Assembly (NCBI GenBank): GCA_964594235.1
Contig: CAZQMF010000027.1
Location: 1 to 24,067 of the forward strand
DNA length: 24,067 nucleotides
Direction of reading: 5' to 3'
DNA from: CAYLHS01 sp964594235
GTDB taxonomy: Bacteria > Actinomycetota > Acidimicrobiia > Spongiisociales > UBA4744
The translations under genes and the position numbers were made by a program. Under the pieces are notes generated by a model. The model did not search any database, was not told the DNA's origin, and saw only the letters and a list, made by a program, of their open reading frames with translations. Shown here in pieces: positions 21,650 through 24,067 of this stretch; within the stretch, counting starts at the first letter, position 1; the number at the start of each line of letters is the position of its first letter.

Positions 21650-22852
21650 CTACGTTCGCTCGACCGTTCCATCGACCGCGAAGCTGCGTTCGAGCGAGTC
21701 GACTGCGGAGAGCGTGCCGTCGACGACCACCTGGTCGCCTTCATGCACCGGCGTTGTGGATTCGACGACGACCTCGATGTGGATCGGTCCGAACAGCGTC
21801 GTGTCGATCGTCGCGACGTCTGACCAGATCCGGGTTTCGGTGCGCCTTGTCACTGTTCCCGTCCATCGGACGCGACGGCCGGAGTATTGCTCGTTGAAGG
21901 TCGTGGCAGCTTCGAAGCTGAGCAGATTCCCTCCGAACAGCGCCTCGGCAACCGTTGCCGGATTCAGCTCGCCGGCCGATGGGGAGCCCGCCGGAGTCGG
22001 TGTCGTCGGCGCCATTGATGAGGGCTCTGTCGTCGGCGCCATTGATGAGGGCTCCATCGATGTGGAAGGCTCGTACATCGGTATCTCGGACGACGCAGGT
22101 TCGTACTCGGGAATGGCAGAGTCGTACGAGGGTGCCGCTGACGAGGGAGTCATCGTTTCGTACGACGGAACGGTTGTGTCCGACGTTGGATCGTTGGGTC
22201 GCAGTACCGGTGGCGGCGGGGGAGACATGACCGGCGCCTGGGTGGCGAAGGGGTCGGGTGGAAGTGGGGCTGGTTGCTCCGTCTCCTGGGTGCGGCGTCG
22301 TCCCGTGATCACCTGGGCGGCTGTGACCAGCCGGCGGGACGTCGTGACGATCGTATTGACCTGACGATCCAGGTTTCTTCGCTCATAAATTATCTGATCG
22401 TCCTGCACCTTCGCTGCGGGCAGGTTCATCAGCAGGTCGGCGATTTCCTGGCGGACCTGTGGGGTCAGGAACAGTGGAAGCTGGCCCGGGTCGGACGTCT
22501 TGATGGAGACCAGCTGGTCAAACGGGTCATCGGATTCCTCGCCACCTCCTCCGAACAGCTCGCCGATTTTCGCGAGGCTCCCTTTTCGGGTGATGTCGAG
22601 GTCGATCCCGAGAGGGGGGTAGGACACGACGTAGCGCGTCATCTTGGCGTTGCCCGACGCTCGGACGGAGACTGATAGGTCTATCCCGTCGACCGTGCCC
22701 GACAGGCGCGCGTTCGACAACGCATTCTTCTTCGTGAACGTGACACCGAGGACTCTGGCGGCCGCACCCCACGCGGCAGCACTCCGGCCATTGGACGCGG
22801 CAGCGGCCGCGAAGATCCCTACCGCAATCATGATGAAGACCAAGAAGTCCAT
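21650..22852 (-). CDS. Membrane-anchored hypothetical protein with Ser/Thr/Pro-rich linker and OB-like C-terminal domain
   Basis: A 400-aa protein I cannot assign to a named family. Residues about 2-20 form one hydrophobic helix, giving a membrane anchor. A first globular region (about 30-165) is rich in beta strands and contains YVVSYPPLGIDLDI and a glycine-rich GELFGGGGEE stretch. A low-complexity linker (about 190-295) rich in Pro, Ser, Thr, Glu and Tyr follows, with two identical 9-residue repeats EPSSMAPTT. The C-terminal part (about 300-400), with RRVRWTGTVTRR and HEGDQVVVDGTL, has the spacing of an OB-fold/tRNA_anti-like domain. The start at 22852 has no strong ribosome binding site. 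It lies 11 nt downstream of the polyprenyl synthase gene on the same strand, so the two are probably co-transcribed. Confidence 0.75.
   Translation of the reverse strand: MDFLVFIMIAVGIFAAAAASNGRSAAAWGAAARVLGVTFTKKNALSNARLSGTVDGIDLSVSVRASGNAKMTRYVVSYPPLGIDLDITRKGSLAKIGELFGGGGEESDDPFDQLVSIKTSDPGQLPLFLTPQVRQEIADLLMNLPAAKVQDDQIIYERRNLDRQVNTIVTTSRRLVTAAQVITGRRRTQETEQPAPLPPDPFATQAPVMSPPPPPVLRPNDPTSDTTVPSYETMTPSSAAPSYDSAIPEYEPASSEIPMYEPSTSMEPSSMAPTTEPSSMAPTTPTPAGSPSAGELNPATVAEALFGGNLLSFEAATTFNEQYSGRRVRWTGTVTRRTETRIWSDVATIDTTLFGPIHIEVVVESTTPVHEGDQVVVDGTLSAVDSLERSFAVDGTVERT
22001..22054. repeat. Perfect 27-bp tandem duplication inside the hypothetical gene
   Basis: The 27-bp unit at 22001-22027 is repeated exactly at 22028-22054. 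On the minus strand each copy encodes EPSSMAPTT in the linker. Being a multiple of three, the copy number can change without a frameshift. Absence of any substitution suggests a recent duplication. Confidence 0.85.
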
Positions 22853-22863
22853 GTCGGTCCAGT

Positions 22864-23862
22864 CTACGGGGACGTGCGTGCGCGCTGCACCTGTCCGAGC
22901 AGGTAGTCGGCGAGATCGACCAGGACGGTTGCCGCTGGAATGCGGGGAAGGTCCTCGAGCACTTCAGCAGCCGTGCGGGCTCGCTCTGCCGCCTCGTCGA
23001 GGACCCGGTCGACGTGACCTCCGGAGCGGATCAACGCGATCACGTTGGCGATCGTGTCCTCGTCGTATGGTCGGTCCGCGAGATGCGCTCGGATTCGATC
23101 CCCGTCGCGGTCCCCCAGCGCGTAGAGGAGAGGGAGTGTGAACTTGCCCTCACCGATGTCGGAGCCTGCCGGTTTGCCGAGGTAGTCGTCTGTGGCGACG
23201 AGATCGAGGGCATCGTCGGTGAGTTGAAAGATGATGCCGAGTTCCCACGCCCAGCTGGCCAAGGTTTCGATGACGTCCGAGGCGGCGTCGGCCGCCATTG
23301 CGCCAACTCGGGCTGAGGCTCTGATCAAGGAGGCGGTCTTCATCTCGACGACTCTGAAGTAGTCGTCCGGCCCGTGGTCGAGGTCGAAGTCGAGTTGAAG
23401 CTCCAGGGTCTGACCCTCGACGAGTTCCGCATAGGTACGCGACAAGAGCTGCACTGCTTCGCGTCCGAGCGACTCGGCGGCGAGCTCCGTAGCTCGGGCC
23501 ATCAGGAAATCGCCGGCGAGGATCGCAATCGTGTTGCTCCAGTTGGTGTTCGCCGATCCGGTTCCTCTCCGGGTGTCGGCTTCGTCGATGACATCGTCGT
23601 GATAGAGCGAACCGACGTGAATCAGTTCGACGGCGACTCCGGCATCGACGATTCTCCGATCGTGGGCAGATCCGAACTCGCCGGCGATCTGCGCGAGGAG
23701 TGGCCGGAATCGTTTGCCACCGGCGAGAAGGAGATGCTGGGCGATTTCCGTCAGGAAGGAGTAGTCCGAGACGGACACCTCGATCAGTCGCCGCTCAACG
23801 CGCGCCATTCGATCCCACACTGTGGGGATCGGCACGAGCTGGTCGAGGCGGGGTGTGTCCAT
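22864..23862 (-). CDS. Polyprenyl diphosphate synthase (trans, probably long-chain)
   Basis: Elongates allylic diphosphates with isopentenyl diphosphate. From the ATG at 23862 the protein is 332 aa. The GGKRFRP IPP/diphosphate site (48-54), the first aspartate-rich motif DDVID (89-93) followed by ADTRRG, the KT motif in EMKTASLI, and the second aspartate motif QLTDDALDLV are all present. The residues just before the first motif are small at positions -4 and -5 (Ser, Gly), which in this family permits long chains, so a menaquinone side-chain synthase (C30 or longer) is likelier than a GGPP synthase. The frame stays open to a TTG at 23988 but the extra 42 residues look non-coding. Confidence 0.92.
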   Translation of the reverse strand: MDTPRLDQLVPIPTVWDRMARVERRLIEVSVSDYSFLTEIAQHLLLAGGKRFRPLLAQIAGEFGSAHDRRIVDAGVAVELIHVGSLYHDDVIDEADTRRGTGSANTNWSNTIAILAGDFLMARATELAAESLGREAVQLLSRTYAELVEGQTLELQLDFDLDHGPDDYFRVVEMKTASLIRASARVGAMAADAASDVIETLASWAWELGIIFQLTDDALDLVATDDYLGKPAGSDIGEGKFTLPLLYALGDRDGDRIRAHLADRPYDEDTIANVIALIRSGGHVDRVLDEAAERARTAAEVLEDLPRIPAATVLVDLADYLLGQVQRARTSP

Positions 23863-23870
23863 CCCGACGA

Positions 23871-23876
23871 ATGGTA
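23871..23876 (-). promoter_or_regulatory. Possible -10 element of the polyprenyl synthase gene
   Basis: On the minus strand TACCAT (TANNNT) ends 8 nt before the ATG at 23862. Transcription would start at about the first codon, giving a leaderless message, consistent with the lack of a Shine-Dalgarno sequence there. Weak evidence. Confidence 0.25.
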
Positions 23877-23912
23877 GCGATGGGCCGGGTAGGGTGGGTC
23901 GGGGGCCGAATG

Positions 23913-23928
23913 ATCCCTCAGGAGGGAT
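23913..23928. promoter_or_regulatory. 16-bp palindrome between polyprenyl synthase and clpC
   Basis: ATCCCTC and GAGGGAT are perfect inverted copies separated by two bases (AG). The site lies in the 176-bp divergent intergenic region, about 50 bp before the polyprenyl synthase start and about 64 bp before the clpC -10 candidate. Its size and symmetry suit a dimeric repressor operator. It does not match the HAIR or CIRCE consensus that I know. Confidence 0.4.
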
Positions 23929-23991
23929 GATCCCGACGCCGATGTATGTTGTAACCGATGGGGTAGCCTCATCGTAGGAGAGGCCCAAAGG

Positions 23992-23997
23992 TATACT
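23992..23997 (+). promoter_or_regulatory. Probable -10 element of clpC
   Basis: TATACT is one base from TATAAT and is 41 nt upstream of the clpC GTG, leaving a leader of about 35 nt with a proper ribosome binding site. No good -35 is seen at 16-18 bp, which may mean activator dependence, as known for clp genes under ClgR in other actinobacteria; no ClgR site was identified. Confidence 0.45.
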
Positions 23998-24038
23998 CGC
24001 AAGCCTTCCCCATGGGAACAGACAGGAGGCAGCAGGTC

Positions 24039-24067
24039 GTGTTCGAGCGATTCACAGATCGAGCTCG
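24039..24067 (+). CDS. clpC: ClpC ATPase, N-terminal fragment cut by the window end
   Basis: Only the first codons lie in the window. GTG at 24039 follows a perfect AGGAGG (24024-24029) with 9-nt spacing, and the frame reads VFERFTDRA, the highly conserved start of ClpC (MFERFTDRAR), the Hsp100 unfoldase partner of ClpP. Its position after lysS is that of actinobacterial clpC. Nothing can be said about the rest of the gene. Confidence 0.85.

Noticed and set aside
23863..23988. 42-residue N-terminal extension of the polyprenyl synthase
   Set aside because: It starts with TTG, lacks a ribosome binding site, contains the palindrome, and has no family similarity; the ATG at 23862 begins where homologues do.

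Overview
The window is high-GC DNA, almost fully coding, from an actinobacterium. The gene order tilS-hpt-ftsH-folE-folP-folB-folK ... DUF2520-panC-coaX-lysS ... clpC is the conserved actinobacterial chromosomal block (Mycobacterium carries the same block around Rv3626c-Rv3596c). A SigH/SigR-type sigma factor with a zinc anti-sigma partner, the DUF2342 metalloprotease next to tilS and a type III pantothenate kinase support this. lsr2 and panD, which mycobacteria have in this block, are absent. A deep-branching lineage such as Acidimicrobiia is my best guess, but the class is an inference only.

Layout. 155-226: tRNA-Thr(CGU), minus strand. 294-2157: sigma factor, anti-sigma factor and DUF2342 metalloprotease. 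2136-4009: tilS and hpt. 4093-9179: ftsH, folE, folP, a degenerate phosphatase-fold protein, folB, and a folK fused to an isoprenylcysteine-methyltransferase-like membrane domain; most junctions overlap or lie within a few bases, so this is one operon. 9223-11376: a small SAM methyltransferase (minus) and a DedA-PAP2 fusion (plus) whose PAP2 half has lost its catalytic histidines. 11332-15918 (minus): a complete, translationally coupled nickel CO dehydrogenase module, cooF-cooS-cooC-FAD/NAD(P) oxidoreductase, inserted where the ancestral block would run from folK to DUF2520. 16138-20074: DUF2520, panC, coaX and lysS resume the block. 20117-23862 (minus): a truncated ABC ATPase beside a 47-bp inverted repeat, an aminotransferase, a repeat-rich spacer, a membrane-anchored OB-like hypothetical protein and a long-chain polyprenyl diphosphate synthase. 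24039 to the end: the first codons of clpC.

How the genes may work together. The core genes supply tRNA-Ile lysidinylation, purine salvage, membrane proteolysis, tetrahydrofolate, pantothenate/CoA and Lys-tRNA. The coo module predicts CO oxidation at a Ni-Fe-S C-cluster (CooS), electron transfer through a four-cluster ferredoxin (CooF) to a flavoprotein that would reduce NAD(P)+, with CooC loading nickel. No acetyl-CoA synthase, energy-converting hydrogenase or CooA is visible, so this is a stand-alone CO-to-NAD(P)H route, not Wood-Ljungdahl or hydrogenogenic metabolism. The points most worth a second look are this module and its location, its CX2C D-cluster motif, the folded leader before cooF, the two fusion proteins, the two dead phosphatase domains, and the gene truncation at the inverted repeat.
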